NCBI GenBank assembly: GCA_021777035.1
Contig: JAIQZR010000164.1
Span: 1 to 64,000 of the forward strand
DNA length: 64,000 nucleotides
Reading direction: 5' to 3'
Source: Candidatus Scalindua sp.
Lineage (GTDB): Bacteria > Planctomycetota > Brocadiia > Brocadiales > Scalinduaceae
This document shows, piece by piece, positions 19,031 through 29,128 of the stretch (positions within the stretch are counted from its first letter, which is position 1; each line of letters starts with the position of its first letter). The notes under the pieces are model-generated. The model saw only the letters and a program-made list of their open reading frames with translations. It did not search any database and was not told the DNA's origin. The translations under genes were made by a program, and so were the position numbers.

Positions 19031-19753
19031 ATGACGGTAAATAAACAAAAAAAAACTAAAAAAACCACAAATAAAATCTCAATTACACCTGACCACAGAA
19101 TTGCGAAGGTAATTGAGGACAAAGACGAAAAGATATCATCCTGGCGTATTTTTAAGATTATGGGAGAATTTGTCAGTGGTTATGAATTTTTGAATAATTA
19201 TGATTTAGCGGTAAGTATTTTTGGCAGCGCCCGCCGTGGATTCAAAGATGAAATTTACAAAGAAGCACAAACACTTGGATACAAACTGGCCAAATTGGGT
19301 TTCGCCGTTATTACGGGGGGAGGGCCGGGAATTATGGAGGCTGCCAATAGAGGCGCACATAAAGCCGGAGGAAGATCTGTTGGAATTAATATACAATTAC
19401 CTGCAGAACAACAGGTAAACCCTTATGTCCGGGAAACCATTGGTTTTAATTACTTTTTTGTCCGTAAGCTGATGTTATCGTTTGCTTCAGAAGTATATAT
19501 TTTTTTTCCGGGCGGCTTTGGAACGCTCGATGAACTTTTTGAATTGTTAACACTTATTCAGACAAAAAAGAGTAAACGCATCCCAATTATTTTGGTAAAC
19601 AAGGAATTTTGGACACCACTGTTAGACTGGCTAAATAATCAGGTTTTTAAAAAGAATAATGCTATAAGCAAAGAAGATATGGAGATTTATAGTTTGGTAG
19701 ATACTGCTGATGAGGCATTTCTTTTGATTAAAAAAATGATTGATACTAAATAA
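19031..19753 (+). CDS. LOG-family protein (nucleoside 5'-monophosphate phosphoribohydrolase type)
   Basis: A 240-residue Rossmann-fold protein with the two LOG signatures: GGGPGIMEAANRGAHKAGG, binding the phosphoribosyl group, and PGGFGTLDELFELLT with the catalytic glutamate. Family members hydrolyse AMP-type or cytokinin monophosphates to base and ribose 5-phosphate; older annotations call them lysine decarboxylases. ATG 19031 is preferred; TTG 18992 would add 13 residues but has no ribosome-binding site. The first 40 residues are a Lys/Thr-rich extension ahead of the fold. Confidence 0.88.
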   Translation: MTVNKQKKTKKTTNKISITPDHRIAKVIEDKDEKISSWRIFKIMGEFVSGYEFLNNYDLAVSIFGSARRGFKDEIYKEAQTLGYKLAKLGFAVITGGGPGIMEAANRGAHKAGGRSVGINIQLPAEQQVNPYVRETIGFNYFFVRKLMLSFASEVYIFFPGGFGTLDELFELLTLIQTKKSKRIPIILVNKEFWTPLLDWLNNQVFKKNNAISKEDMEIYSLVDTADEAFLLIKKMIDTK

Positions 19754-19764
19754 AACTATTTCTG

Positions 19765-21540
19765 CTAGAAAGGCCATAGTAATGGTATAAGAAGCACGGC
19801 CAAGCCCCAGAATATCAGGTTAAGCGGCGCGCCGATTCGTGTAAAGTCTGTAAATCGGTATCCTCCGGGAGAATAAATCATCGTATTTGTCTGATAGCCT
19901 ATCGGGGTAGCAAAACTGGTGGAAGCGGCAAAGGTTATCGCCACCAGAAACGGCCTTGCATCCACGTTCATGGCTGCCGCCACTGACATGCCTATAGGCA
20001 CAAGTATTATTGCAGCAGCGTTATTTGACATAGCCTCTGTAAGTATTGCTGTTATTATGTATATGACAGCCAGAACCACAAGAGGTCCTAGATCTAGAAA
20101 AGGACTTAAGAACGTATTCGTCATCCAGAGAGCGGCGCCACTTTGCTCCATAGCAAGTCCCAATGGCAATATGCCTCCAAGAAGAAAAATAACTTTCCAA
20201 TCGATAGCTTCGTAAGCTTCCTCAATAGTAAGACAGCGGCCCAAGACCATGCCAACTGCCCCTATTAATGCTGCAACCAGGATCGGGATTATATTTAACA
20301 CGGTTAATGTTACTACGGTAAGAAACATGAGTAATGCAACGATGGCTTTATCTTTTCGCACATATAGTTCCGTTAATTCGTTGGTGACTATGAGGTCACG
20401 TGATTTCAGAAGCCTGGCAATAACTTCTTTGTCTGCTTCCAGGAGCAGTGTGTCTCCATCATTGAGACTTATTTCTGCCACACGATCTCGTATCGTCTTT
20501 CCACGACGTTGTACCGCAAAGGCAATGCAGCCGAAACGGCGGAAGAATTCAAATGTTTGTAATGTTTGGCCTACCAATCTTGACCGTGGTGGAATAAGAA
20601 CTTCAACCAGCCTGATTTCATCAGAACTGATCTTCTTGTCATCCATCTCTGCTTTAGCATGTAAACGTAATCGATATTTATCCTGCATGGCGATCAGTGT
20701 ATTCATATTTCCATGAAGCAGAAGAATATCACCTTCTCTAATCTTGGTTTTTGGAGGTTTTGTTGTTGCCTTGTCATTTCGTATGAACTTAATAAGATTT
20801 ACTTTTTCATTCTGTTTCAGCTTGCTCTTCATCCATGTTGTACCAATCAGCAAAGATTTCTTCGTTACCTGCAGTTCTGCAAGATAATCGGCAAGATGAT
20901 ACCTGTCCACCTGCTGCTCTCCACCCTTACGCTTTGGGAGAAGCCAGCGAGCTAATATTAGATAGGCTATGCCAACAACCGTCATAGCAAGGCCCAATGG
21001 TGCAAACTCAAAAAACGTGAAGGCTTTCATACCTTTGTCAACCGCGATCGAGTTAACCAGTATATTGGTAGAGGTTCCAATCAATGTACATACCCCTCCG
21101 AATTGGCTTGCAAATGACAGAGGTATCAATACCCTGGATGCAGAAATCTTCCGTGTTTTCGCGAGTACGATTGCAATGGGGATAAATACTGCAACAGCGG
21201 CAGTATTGATCATGAATCCCGATAAGAAGGCGATAGCAATGCAGATAACAATAATGAGTCGTGGTTCGGTTTTCCCAGCCAGACTGTCCAGCCGGCGCGC
21301 AAGCCATCCGACCAGTCCTGCACGCTCCAGTCCCGCGCTCAAGACAAACATGGCGACTATAGTGGCGGTTGCCTGATTAGCAAAACCGTATAACGCCTGA
21401 TCAGGATCTAATAATCCCAGCATGATTAAAGCAAGCAACACACAGAGGGCTATCAAGTCAACCCGTAATTTTTCAGTTATAAAGAGAGCCATTGCAGCAA
21501 CAACTACTGTAATGACCAATATAGCTTGTATATCAGGCAA
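19765..21540 (-). CDS. SLC13/DASS-type anion permease with two TrkA-C domains
   Basis: A 591-residue transporter: about five N-terminal helices including IGTSTNILVNS (substrate/Na+ motif of the first repeat), two TrkA-C/RCK-C domains in the middle (about residues 210-290 and 300-380), and a second membrane half with TSFATPIGYQTNTMIYSPGGY. Relatives move sulfate or dicarboxylates, usually with Na+. The RCK-C insert suggests regulation by a nucleotide or small ligand. It is convergent with the LOG gene (12-base gap) and divergent from the 987-aa gene. Confidence 0.88.
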   Translation of the reverse strand: MPDIQAILVITVVVAAMALFITEKLRVDLIALCVLLALIMLGLLDPDQALYGFANQATATIVAMFVLSAGLERAGLVGWLARRLDSLAGKTEPRLIIVICIAIAFLSGFMINTAAVAVFIPIAIVLAKTRKISASRVLIPLSFASQFGGVCTLIGTSTNILVNSIAVDKGMKAFTFFEFAPLGLAMTVVGIAYLILARWLLPKRKGGEQQVDRYHLADYLAELQVTKKSLLIGTTWMKSKLKQNEKVNLIKFIRNDKATTKPPKTKIREGDILLLHGNMNTLIAMQDKYRLRLHAKAEMDDKKISSDEIRLVEVLIPPRSRLVGQTLQTFEFFRRFGCIAFAVQRRGKTIRDRVAEISLNDGDTLLLEADKEVIARLLKSRDLIVTNELTELYVRKDKAIVALLMFLTVVTLTVLNIIPILVAALIGAVGMVLGRCLTIEEAYEAIDWKVIFLLGGILPLGLAMEQSGAALWMTNTFLSPFLDLGPLVVLAVIYIITAILTEAMSNNAAAIILVPIGMSVAAAMNVDARPFLVAITFAASTSFATPIGYQTNTMIYSPGGYRFTDFTRIGAPLNLIFWGLAVLLIPLLWPF

Positions 21541-21737
21541 TTAAAACGTCTCCTTACAAAAACATCTATGTAATCTAAAAAAAAAATAATTATAACAGAA
21601 CGATTCAAGCTGGCAATTCAAAATCAGATGAAGGGTTTTCCTCTTATTCTTCTTGACTAAGCTTTTTCATGGGGTTAGCCTTGCATTTTTATAATTGATG
21701 CATTCATCTCGATGATTGGTTTTCTCTGTTCAATGAG

Positions 21738-24701
21738 ATGATAAATAGTAATATGAACTCCATTATTAAAATCCATAAACCGAATATACTCAGTTTAAAA
21801 GAGGCGATAGAGATCTCTTTTGAACCAAAACTGGATCCCCATGTTCATGGACTTAACGTTAAAAATATCAATCGTCTTATGAGTGGGAATAGACAGGGAA
21901 AAATTGCTTCCGGTGAATTAATGGTGGATTTAAACGGTACATTGGGTGAGCTTGTGGTGGGAGCAGGCATAATGGCAGGTAGAATATCTGCCCATGCAGA
22001 CAAATATATTATTACGAATGGAAATCCTATAAATTTATTACGATTTCGTGGTATGCAGGTCTGGTGGTTACGAGAATTGATAAATACCCGGGATGTATTT
22101 GTCGTAGTCAAATGTACTGAATGTGAACGTAAGGGCATTAGTTCAGTTGAAAAGCCCTCCCTGATTCATGGAGAAACTCTTGGATATTGTTTTGACAAGA
22201 GTGAAATAGATCTGGTTTTAAATATTTTAGAATCTGAACAGGGGATTGTCCATCCTGAAAAGGTGCGGACACTTATATCTCTTCTTTTCGGGGTTGTAAA
22301 GGAAGGTCATCCATATGCCTTCCCTGACCTTCCGGATGATTATATGTTTAAGATCGTTGTCAGTGAAGAATATAAAACTATTGATTTAAAGAAAATCTTT
22401 GCAAGCTCTCTTGAATCGATGAGAAACACTCTGGATATTAATCTCATGGTGAAATTACTCGGTGAAGCAATCGATACTAAAGGAATAGAAAACGGGAAAA
22501 CACGGTGTGACGCGAAGATTGCCGTTCTCTGGAGGGAGCGGCATGAAGATCTTTATAATGCATTCAAGATTAATGGTTTTGATGTAGGGAAAAAGGATTT
22601 TTTTAAAATTGGCAGATTGCTTAGAGAAGACTCAGGCAGGCTTACTGAAGGAAATATTGAATGGGTATTATATGATGATTGGTCGCAGGGCCTTGAGATA
22701 GCTCTTGGGGATATTGATCTGTTGATTGGTTCCGGAAGGATGCCGGGAGCCCTTAACAGTGCCTGGCTTGTAGCAAAATATGGGGGTAACTTCGCCAGCA
22801 TCCCTATTGCGACAGAGTATCTTTATCAGGGTGAGGCCAGAACTCATTTTGAAAATGTTAATAATTTTTCTCTACGTGAGCAGAGTAACGCGAAACGATT
22901 CAACCTTGATCTGATCGATACAGTTACTGGACGTAATAAAATCTACACTCATCTGGACTTGTTTAGAGGTGATCTCAGTGAAAGCGTTATGGCCATAGGG
23001 ATAATCAGGGAGAATCCCTGCCTGGGTGGAGGAATTCAAGGCGTACGTACTGATGAGGAGACAGGGAAGGTCATTGTGAATGTGTTGTGGCTCGGATCTG
23101 AAGAGAAAGGGATTATTAATCTGGAGTTAGAGTTTGAGACAAGTGTCTCTTATTATTTATCAAAGATTCTGATGCCCGGACAAGATGGCAGGACTGCGGC
23201 TAATCTTTATCACTTGAGTCTGGCTTACGCTGAATTTGGAAAATGGAGGAAGGCAGGGCAAACCATTCAGGAGGCGTTAAAGTATTCAGCAGAAAACCGT
23301 TCAAAAGGATTCCGGCGAAAAATAAAAACAACGCAGTTATATATCAAAGGATTAGAAGCGTTTGGTATGGGAGACCCAGAATCTGCTAACAAAAGAGCCG
23401 CAGAGTTTTTTGAAAAAGCATTGGACTGTAATGATCATGAAGATCCTCTACACATACGCCGTTTTCTCAGAAGAATCGCTCTTGATAAAATGGATATGGT
23501 CATTCAAAAAGCTGAAGACCTGTGGATAAAGGGAATCGATGGAAAAGAGAAAGCCCGCAATTATATCCCGGAATCATTTAAATTCTGGAAGGAAGCGTAT
23601 AAATATAGCGGCAATGAGGTCGGGTTGATGGAAAGATACAACGAACTTAATTTCTGGGAGACGATCCATAATTATCATGATGAGATTGTCAGCATGTGGC
23701 AGAGAAAAGAGTTTCCAAAGAATGGAAAATTAAGGCTACAGTTCAGATTAAAAAAAGCCTATGAGGTATTTGTGAAACTGCGGAAAACAAAAATAGTCAG
23801 TGAATACGAAAAGGAATTACATAAAGGACAGGGTGATATCTGGATGAGCTATCTACTGGTAACGGTCTTTAGAGAATCCCCACCATCCATACGGAACGGA
23901 ATGATTAAAGCCTGCCTTGATCTTCTTGACAGTATTAATGAGTGGAAGAACAACCAGATAATTGATGGGCAGATTAATACCTCAACACTTTCTTCCCGAT
24001 ATGAAGCCGGGTATGGTTTATCCGGAGAAATGGTACAAGCGATTATCGAGTACCGTGACAAGCAAGATACGGGAAAAATCACGAATGTTTCACAGCTTTT
24101 TGAAATTCCGATTTTCTTAGGAAATGATTTTATTATACGGTTTTTGTCTGCTCTTGTCCCAACAAAGAAACAGCTTCAGGAAAAAGATGATATTTTAGTA
24201 GAGGTAGAGACAAAATTTGTGCGACCAACCAGTTTAACCATCGAAGAACAGATAATTCACCAGGAAAAACAGAGAGAAAAAATACAGCAGGAAAAACATA
24301 ATGTTCTGGACTATAACCTGGAGCAGGGTATCTTTCTTTTTGAAGCTGAAATAAATGCTTATCACGCCAGAGAATTAATTGTGCTGGGACATCACAGAGG
24401 AGCGGAAGAATATCTCACAAAGGCTATTGCGGCTTTAGATCGAATGATTGATAAATCCATTGGATACCTGCCTTACGTCTATCAACAGAAAAACAAAGTC
24501 GATCTTTATAAAGAATTTGGACAGCGATTAAAAAGGGTTGAATTGTTGAAAAAAGGTGTTAAGGCCCTCGATGAAGTTCTGGATCCGGATAAAAGAAAAA
24601 AACGTTTTGGAAAAAATTCCGGAGCAGTGGGGGGGCAGGATCTAATTGCATTAATGAAAATGGGCGAACTAGGCCAGATGATTAAGAAATTAGGAGGATA
24701 A
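21738..24701 (+). CDS. Large multidomain protein; central part distantly like class II FBPase (GlpX)
   Basis: A 987-residue soluble protein without a confident family. Residues ~325-450 contain IDLLIGSGRMPGAL, THLDLFRGDLSESVMA and GGGIQGVRTDEETGK. Their order and spacing recall the C-terminal half of GlpX-type fructose-1,6-bisphosphatase. The N-terminal GELVVGAGIMAGRISAHADK is also enzyme-like but unassigned. Residues ~486-520 look like a tetratricopeptide pair, ~760-790 like a helix-hairpin-helix segment (MVQAIIEYRDKQDTGKI), and ~820-860 like a coiled coil. The stop overlaps the convergent permease gene by 12 bases. The FBPase link is tentative; the ORF itself is certain. Confidence 0.8.
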   Translation: MINSNMNSIIKIHKPNILSLKEAIEISFEPKLDPHVHGLNVKNINRLMSGNRQGKIASGELMVDLNGTLGELVVGAGIMAGRISAHADKYIITNGNPINLLRFRGMQVWWLRELINTRDVFVVVKCTECERKGISSVEKPSLIHGETLGYCFDKSEIDLVLNILESEQGIVHPEKVRTLISLLFGVVKEGHPYAFPDLPDDYMFKIVVSEEYKTIDLKKIFASSLESMRNTLDINLMVKLLGEAIDTKGIENGKTRCDAKIAVLWRERHEDLYNAFKINGFDVGKKDFFKIGRLLREDSGRLTEGNIEWVLYDDWSQGLEIALGDIDLLIGSGRMPGALNSAWLVAKYGGNFASIPIATEYLYQGEARTHFENVNNFSLREQSNAKRFNLDLIDTVTGRNKIYTHLDLFRGDLSESVMAIGIIRENPCLGGGIQGVRTDEETGKVIVNVLWLGSEEKGIINLELEFETSVSYYLSKILMPGQDGRTAANLYHLSLAYAEFGKWRKAGQTIQEALKYSAENRSKGFRRKIKTTQLYIKGLEAFGMGDPESANKRAAEFFEKALDCNDHEDPLHIRRFLRRIALDKMDMVIQKAEDLWIKGIDGKEKARNYIPESFKFWKEAYKYSGNEVGLMERYNELNFWETIHNYHDEIVSMWQRKEFPKNGKLRLQFRLKKAYEVFVKLRKTKIVSEYEKELHKGQGDIWMSYLLVTVFRESPPSIRNGMIKACLDLLDSINEWKNNQIIDGQINTSTLSSRYEAGYGLSGEMVQAIIEYRDKQDTGKITNVSQLFEIPIFLGNDFIIRFLSALVPTKKQLQEKDDILVEVETKFVRPTSLTIEEQIIHQEKQREKIQQEKHNVLDYNLEQGIFLFEAEINAYHARELIVLGHHRGAEEYLTKAIAALDRMIDKSIGYLPYVYQQKNKVDLYKEFGQRLKRVELLKKGVKALDEVLDPDKRKKRFGKNSGAVGGQDLIALMKMGELGQMIKKLGG

Positions 24702-26486
24702 ATAACAGAAATAAATTATACAAACGGTAATACAGAGAAAAATCATTGTCATAATGCCCCCTGCCTTGAGATAATCCAGATTGCGGTACTTACCTGGCAC
24801 AATAAGTAAGGCATTTACCTGGTGAGTCGGCAAGAGAAAGGAATTTGAAGCACATACCCCTACCAAAAGTGCAAGATAACGGGGATCGACATCAATGATT
24901 TTCCCCATATCAATTACTAATGGTACAAGTAGTATCGTGGCAGCAACATTAGACAAAAATAGAGTAAATACTGTTGTAAGAGAAGCAATAACCAATAATA
25001 TAATGATAATGTGTTTTCCTTCCAGAAGATTCATTATATTGTATGCAATCAACTCTGCCGCCCCTGTTTGCTTCATTGCAAGACCAAGGGGGATTAATCC
25101 CGCTAGAAGAAAAATTATCTGCCAATCTATTGCCTTATATGCATCATCAACCCCTATAACTCCAAAAAGAATCATTCCTAATGCCCCGGTAAACAAGGCT
25201 ATGGGAAGATAAACTCCGGAGATGGCCATTACAATGGAACATAGAAAACAGATGCTTGCAATAATTTCTTTCGATGATTTGGTTTCAGCTGACCCTATCG
25301 GTGTAACTACAATAAAATTTTTGTCAATACTCAAGTTCTTTATGTATTTCCAGTGTCCGTATACAAGAATTATGTCACCGGATTTAAGAGTTTTATCGGA
25401 AAATCCGCTTCTGGCTTCGATTCCACTGTTTAATAAAACCAGAGGTTCTACCCCAAAAGTCTTACGCAGTGAAACTTCACGCAACGTTTTTCCTATAATT
25501 GAAGAATGGGGTTTTACGATAACTTCAGCAAAACCCGCAATGGCGTCCTTTTGAAGATCATCAAATGTTGTCACATATTTGCTAACCTGTAAATGGTAAT
25601 CAGATGCAAGGCGTTCAACATTTTCCTTACTTCCAAAAATGCCGAGTTTTTGTCCAGCACTGAAACTCGCTTGCCTCCATGGAGCATACCGAATTTCATC
25701 TTTTTCTACCATGGCGATAAGGTTAAGGCCATAGTGCTCTTTTAATTTTACTGATTCTCTGGTTTTTCCAATTAAAGGGCTGTCATTCGATACTACCAGT
25801 TCAAATAGTGTTTTCGGTAAACTCCAGGAAGCGATTAATTCTTGCTGGTGTTTAGTTACAATATCTTCTAATGGTCTTGACGGTAAAACATATTTGCCAA
25901 ACAGGAGGAAAAAGCCTGTGCCGGTGAAAAGTAACGTCAATCCTATTGGAGTTACGCTGAATAAGCTAAATTTCTGCAAGCCACCATGTTCCATCAGATC
26001 GTTAAGGAGTATGAGTGGGCTTGAACCAATCATACTTATGGTACCGCCCAGAATGGCGGCAAATCCCATAGGCATAAAAAAACGGGATGGAGATATTCCC
26101 TTATGCTTTGTAATCTTTATAAGAGCAGGAAGAAACAGAGCAATAACGCCGATATTCTGCATGAAAGCCGATACAGCACCGATCATTAATGAAATTACAC
26201 CGAAAAGCCGACGGTCACTTTTTCCTGCTATAAAAAAAATAAATTTTATTAACCTGTTCATGATGCCGGATTGATCAACACCGTAACCCAGAATCATTAC
26301 CGCAATAATTGAAATAACGGCATTACTCGAAAACCCTGAAAACACCTGCTCTTTTTCTATCAAACCGAACATTGGCAATAATATTAAAACGAGCAATGCA
26401 ACGACATCAACTCTTATAATTTCTGTTACAAACAGAATAATCATTACCAATAAACTGGTGAGAACAAGAATTATATCCGGAGACAT
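24690..26486 (-). CDS. SLC13-like permease with TrkA-C domains, second type
   Basis: A 598-residue transporter with the same plan as the one at 19765: membrane half, two TrkA-C domains (about residues 215-375), membrane half. The substrate motifs differ: the first repeat has SMIGSSPLILLN in place of the TSTN type, and the second has FLLPTHQVNALLIVPGKYR. It is therefore a paralogue of different specificity rather than a recent duplicate. Upstream of its start lies copy 2 of the ~150 bp repeat. Confidence 0.87.
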   Translation of the reverse strand: MSPDIILVLTSLLVMIILFVTEIIRVDVVALLVLILLPMFGLIEKEQVFSGFSSNAVISIIAVMILGYGVDQSGIMNRLIKFIFFIAGKSDRRLFGVISLMIGAVSAFMQNIGVIALFLPALIKITKHKGISPSRFFMPMGFAAILGGTISMIGSSPLILLNDLMEHGGLQKFSLFSVTPIGLTLLFTGTGFFLLFGKYVLPSRPLEDIVTKHQQELIASWSLPKTLFELVVSNDSPLIGKTRESVKLKEHYGLNLIAMVEKDEIRYAPWRQASFSAGQKLGIFGSKENVERLASDYHLQVSKYVTTFDDLQKDAIAGFAEVIVKPHSSIIGKTLREVSLRKTFGVEPLVLLNSGIEARSGFSDKTLKSGDIILVYGHWKYIKNLSIDKNFIVVTPIGSAETKSSKEIIASICFLCSIVMAISGVYLPIALFTGALGMILFGVIGVDDAYKAIDWQIIFLLAGLIPLGLAMKQTGAAELIAYNIMNLLEGKHIIIILLVIASLTTVFTLFLSNVAATILLVPLVIDMGKIIDVDPRYLALLVGVCASNSFLLPTHQVNALLIVPGKYRNLDYLKAGGIMTMIFLCITVCIIYFCYLSS

Positions 26487-26519
26487 GTAACGTTTCCTTT
26501 AAGGAATGGTAAAAGTTTT

Positions 26520-26690
26520 GTAACTATTCAGCGTACTTATTTTATCACCGCAAAGACGCAAAGACCGCAGAGAAAAACATAAAAAATATGAGAATATTTG
26601 CCAGAAAAATATCCATCTCTGATAATCGTTACTTCAGTATTCTTTTTAAATATCAACTTTGCGTCCTTTGCGTCTTTGCGGTGAATAGAT
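26520..26690 (-). repeat. ~150-bp dispersed repeat, copy 2, extended into a long hairpin
   Basis: Bases 26520-26657 are the inverted homologue of 11848-11998. In this copy the ends also pair with each other: CACCGCAAAGACGCAAAG near the left and CTTTGCGTCTTTGCGGTG near the right, giving a long stem-loop. It fills the gap between the pyruvate kinase stop and the start of the SLC13-like gene and would be transcribed with them. Confidence 0.78.
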
Positions 26691-26702
26691 ACAAAGTTTT
26701 TT

Positions 26703-28118
26703 TTATTTTAATATCTCAACTTTGATCAAGTTGGTAGAATCTGCAGCGTCTGTTAGAATACCTGCGGTAATAACGACCACATCACCGGTTTTTACTAAAC
26801 CGGACTGTAATGCCTTCTCTTTTGCCTGTTCTATCATTTCCTCTGTATTGCTATATCTATTTGAGAGTATGGGATATACTCCCCAAATTAAATTGAGACA
26901 GCGAACCACTTCAGGGTCAGGACTTAAAGCGATAATTACCTGGTTCGGACGATTGGATGCAACCATTTTAGCTGTGCCACCGAATTGGGTGGGAGTAAGA
27001 ATAGCCTCTGCTTTTAAATCTTTAGCCAATTCTGAAGTAGCACGGCTGACTGCGCTGACTATAGATTCGGGTTTTTCCTCATCTGGTCTATAATTTTGAT
27101 GTTTTAATACACGGCTTGACTCTGTAGCTTCGATGATCTTAGCCATAGTACGTACTGTTTCCACTGGATATCTGCCAACGGTTGTCTCCTCCGAAAGCAT
27201 TACCGCGTCGGTGCCATCTAAAACGGCATTCGCCACATCATTGGCCTCGGCACGAGTAGGTCTGGGATTTTCTACCATAGATTTTAACATCTGAGTAGCC
27301 GTAATAACCGGCTTTCCTTTTTGATTGCTTTTCAGGATTAACATCTTCTGTACCATCGGAACTTTCTCTAAAGCAGTTTCTACGGCCAAATCTCCTCGCG
27401 CTACCATTATTCCGTCTACAGTATCTATGATTTCATCAATTTTTACAAGAGCCTCATGTTTCTCAACTTTTGCTATTATCGGGACTTGCCTGTTGATCTC
27501 TTTCAAAAATTCTTTCATCTGCAATATATCTTCTTTACTGCGCACAAAGGACAGGGCAACGTAGTCTACCCCCTGCTCTAATCCAAACCTCAGGTCTTTG
27601 CGATCCTTTTCCGTAAACGCCTTGACTGATAAAGAACTTCCCGGGAGATTAATGCCTTTATTGGAAGAAAGTTCACCTCCAACCTGAACTTTACAGGTAA
27701 CATTTTTGGCATCTGTTTTTACAACGCAGAGTTCAATATTGCCATCGGCCAGGAGTATTAGATCACCAATCTTTACCTCTGCTGTTAATTTTTGATACGA
27801 TACGAAAACTTTGTTTTCATCCCCCAGCACGTCTTCATTTGACAAGACAAACGTCTGTCCGGCCTCTAAAAAGACTGAGTCATCTTTAAATTTTCCAACC
27901 CTGATCTTGGGGCCAGCTAGATCCTGTAGAATAGCGATTGAGACCTGTTTTTCGTCCGAAACTGAACGAATCTTTCTTATTGTGGCTCCGTGTTCTTCGT
28001 GTGTACCATGAGAGAAATTGAGGCGTGCCACATTCATACCCGCGTCAATCAATTTTCCAAGGAGATCCTCTGAATCACTTGCCGGTCCAATAGTGCAAAC
28101 AATTTTTGTTCTGCGCAT
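26703..28118 (-). CDS. pyk: Pyruvate kinase
   Basis: A 471-residue glycolytic enzyme converting phosphoenolpyruvate and ADP to pyruvate and ATP. Family hallmarks from the N-terminus: TKIVCTIGPAS, NVARLNFSHG, the active-site block PIIAKVEKHEALVKIDEI, MVARGDLAVE, and ITATQMLKSMVENPRPTRAE. Length is normal for the bacterial single-chain type, without the extra C-terminal PEP-utiliser domain. It stands alone on the minus strand. Confidence 0.97.
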   Translation of the reverse strand: MRRTKIVCTIGPASDSEDLLGKLIDAGMNVARLNFSHGTHEEHGATIRKIRSVSDEKQVSIAILQDLAGPKIRVGKFKDDSVFLEAGQTFVLSNEDVLGDENKVFVSYQKLTAEVKIGDLILLADGNIELCVVKTDAKNVTCKVQVGGELSSNKGINLPGSSLSVKAFTEKDRKDLRFGLEQGVDYVALSFVRSKEDILQMKEFLKEINRQVPIIAKVEKHEALVKIDEIIDTVDGIMVARGDLAVETALEKVPMVQKMLILKSNQKGKPVITATQMLKSMVENPRPTRAEANDVANAVLDGTDAVMLSEETTVGRYPVETVRTMAKIIEATESSRVLKHQNYRPDEEKPESIVSAVSRATSELAKDLKAEAILTPTQFGGTAKMVASNRPNQVIIALSPDPEVVRCLNLIWGVYPILSNRYSNTEEMIEQAKEKALQSGLVKTGDVVVITAGILTDAADSTNLIKVEILK

Positions 28119-28270
28119 TTTTTATATTTGAAATAATGGTTTAAATTAAAGAGAGATACCGTCATCGTGTTTCAAAGCTGTTTGAAATTATACGTGAGAT
28201 ATTTAACGACTGCTTTCAGGCACACCGGCAAGTGTCTCGTCGAAACGTTTGGTTCGATGTTTTCAGTTCC

Positions 28271-28882
28271 TCAGAACTTTTCCACCCATGTCCGGACGCC
28301 CTGCATGATCATTTCAATTGACACGGTTCCCACAAAGAGCGCAGAGATTCTACCAGCAATCTCTATATATCTTTCTATGAGAACCTCTCGGCGCGGGAGA
28401 ACATAGTCATGTATTGCTTTGAATATCAGTATCAATACGATGGAGGTGAATACCGCCAAGAGAATAGCCGCGCATGCGCTAACCGGATCATGTCGCTTGC
28501 CAACAATGATACTGGCGCTAATTGTTCCTGGTCCAATGAGCACCGGCATGGCAATTGCTCCAGCCAGGTGTTCTGGCTTGCCTCTAAGCAACTTGATAGC
28601 AGTTGGTCCGTGGAACACAAACTGAAGCCCGATAAGAAGAAATACAACACCTCCGAATATCTGAAAAGATGCGAATTCTGCCTGTACAATGTTGGAGAAA
28701 ACGGTATCACCAAGGATGGCAAAGCAGCAGAAGGCAGAGCTGGCAATCAGTCCCGCACGGATCAGAACGTAAGTAAATTGCTTCCGTTCCAGTCTCTGGA
28801 TCACTCCCAGAAGATAAATGCTGACCAGGAACGGATTGAGTAGGACAAGTAGCAAAGCTAAAGATCGGATAAAATCTTTCAT
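28271..28882 (-). CDS. MarC/UPF0056-family integral membrane protein
   Basis: A 203-residue protein with six predicted membrane helices. It carries the family pattern ALLLVLLNPFLVSIYLLGV at the N-terminus and AIAMPVLIGPGTISASIIVG in the middle. The MarC name is historical; these proteins are not shown to give multidrug resistance and their substrate is unknown. Monocistronic on the minus strand. Confidence 0.9.
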   Translation of the reverse strand: MKDFIRSLALLLVLLNPFLVSIYLLGVIQRLERKQFTYVLIRAGLIASSAFCCFAILGDTVFSNIVQAEFASFQIFGGVVFLLIGLQFVFHGPTAIKLLRGKPEHLAGAIAMPVLIGPGTISASIIVGKRHDPVSACAAILLAVFTSIVLILIFKAIHDYVLPRREVLIERYIEIAGRISALFVGTVSIEMIMQGVRTWVEKF

Positions 28883-28948
28883 GGCTATTCACACTGAACA
28901 AGTAATTACTAGGGTTATTGAAAAATTTTAGATTAGTGCTTTCAAAAC

Positions 28949-29128
28949 ATGCTTATGGAAATAAATTTAACCTTTAGTCATATCAAACTTACGACTAGAT
29001 TGTTTAACTATATAGGACTTGCCAAGGTAATACAAGACGTCTTTGAAGACGACGAAGATCGATTAAGTTATATTTCCTGGATAAATGATTACGGCAAGAA
29101 GTATAAATTGTCGATAGCTGCCTATTGA
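28949..29128 (+). CDS. Possible small ORF or gene remnant (59 aa)
   Basis: ATG at 28949 opens a 59-codon frame ending at TGA 29126. It contains FNYIGLAKVIQDVFEDDEDR and SYISWINDYGKKYKLS. The composition is protein-like, but there is no ribosome-binding site and no partner gene. It may be the remnant of a larger gene. No family recognised. Confidence 0.25.
   Translation: MLMEINLTFSHIKLTTRLFNYIGLAKVIQDVFEDDEDRLSYISWINDYGKKYKLSIAAY

Noticed and set aside
19765-26486. The two SLC13-like genes as a recent duplication
   Set aside because: They share domain plan but differ in the substrate motifs and throughout the sequence, so they are old paralogues.
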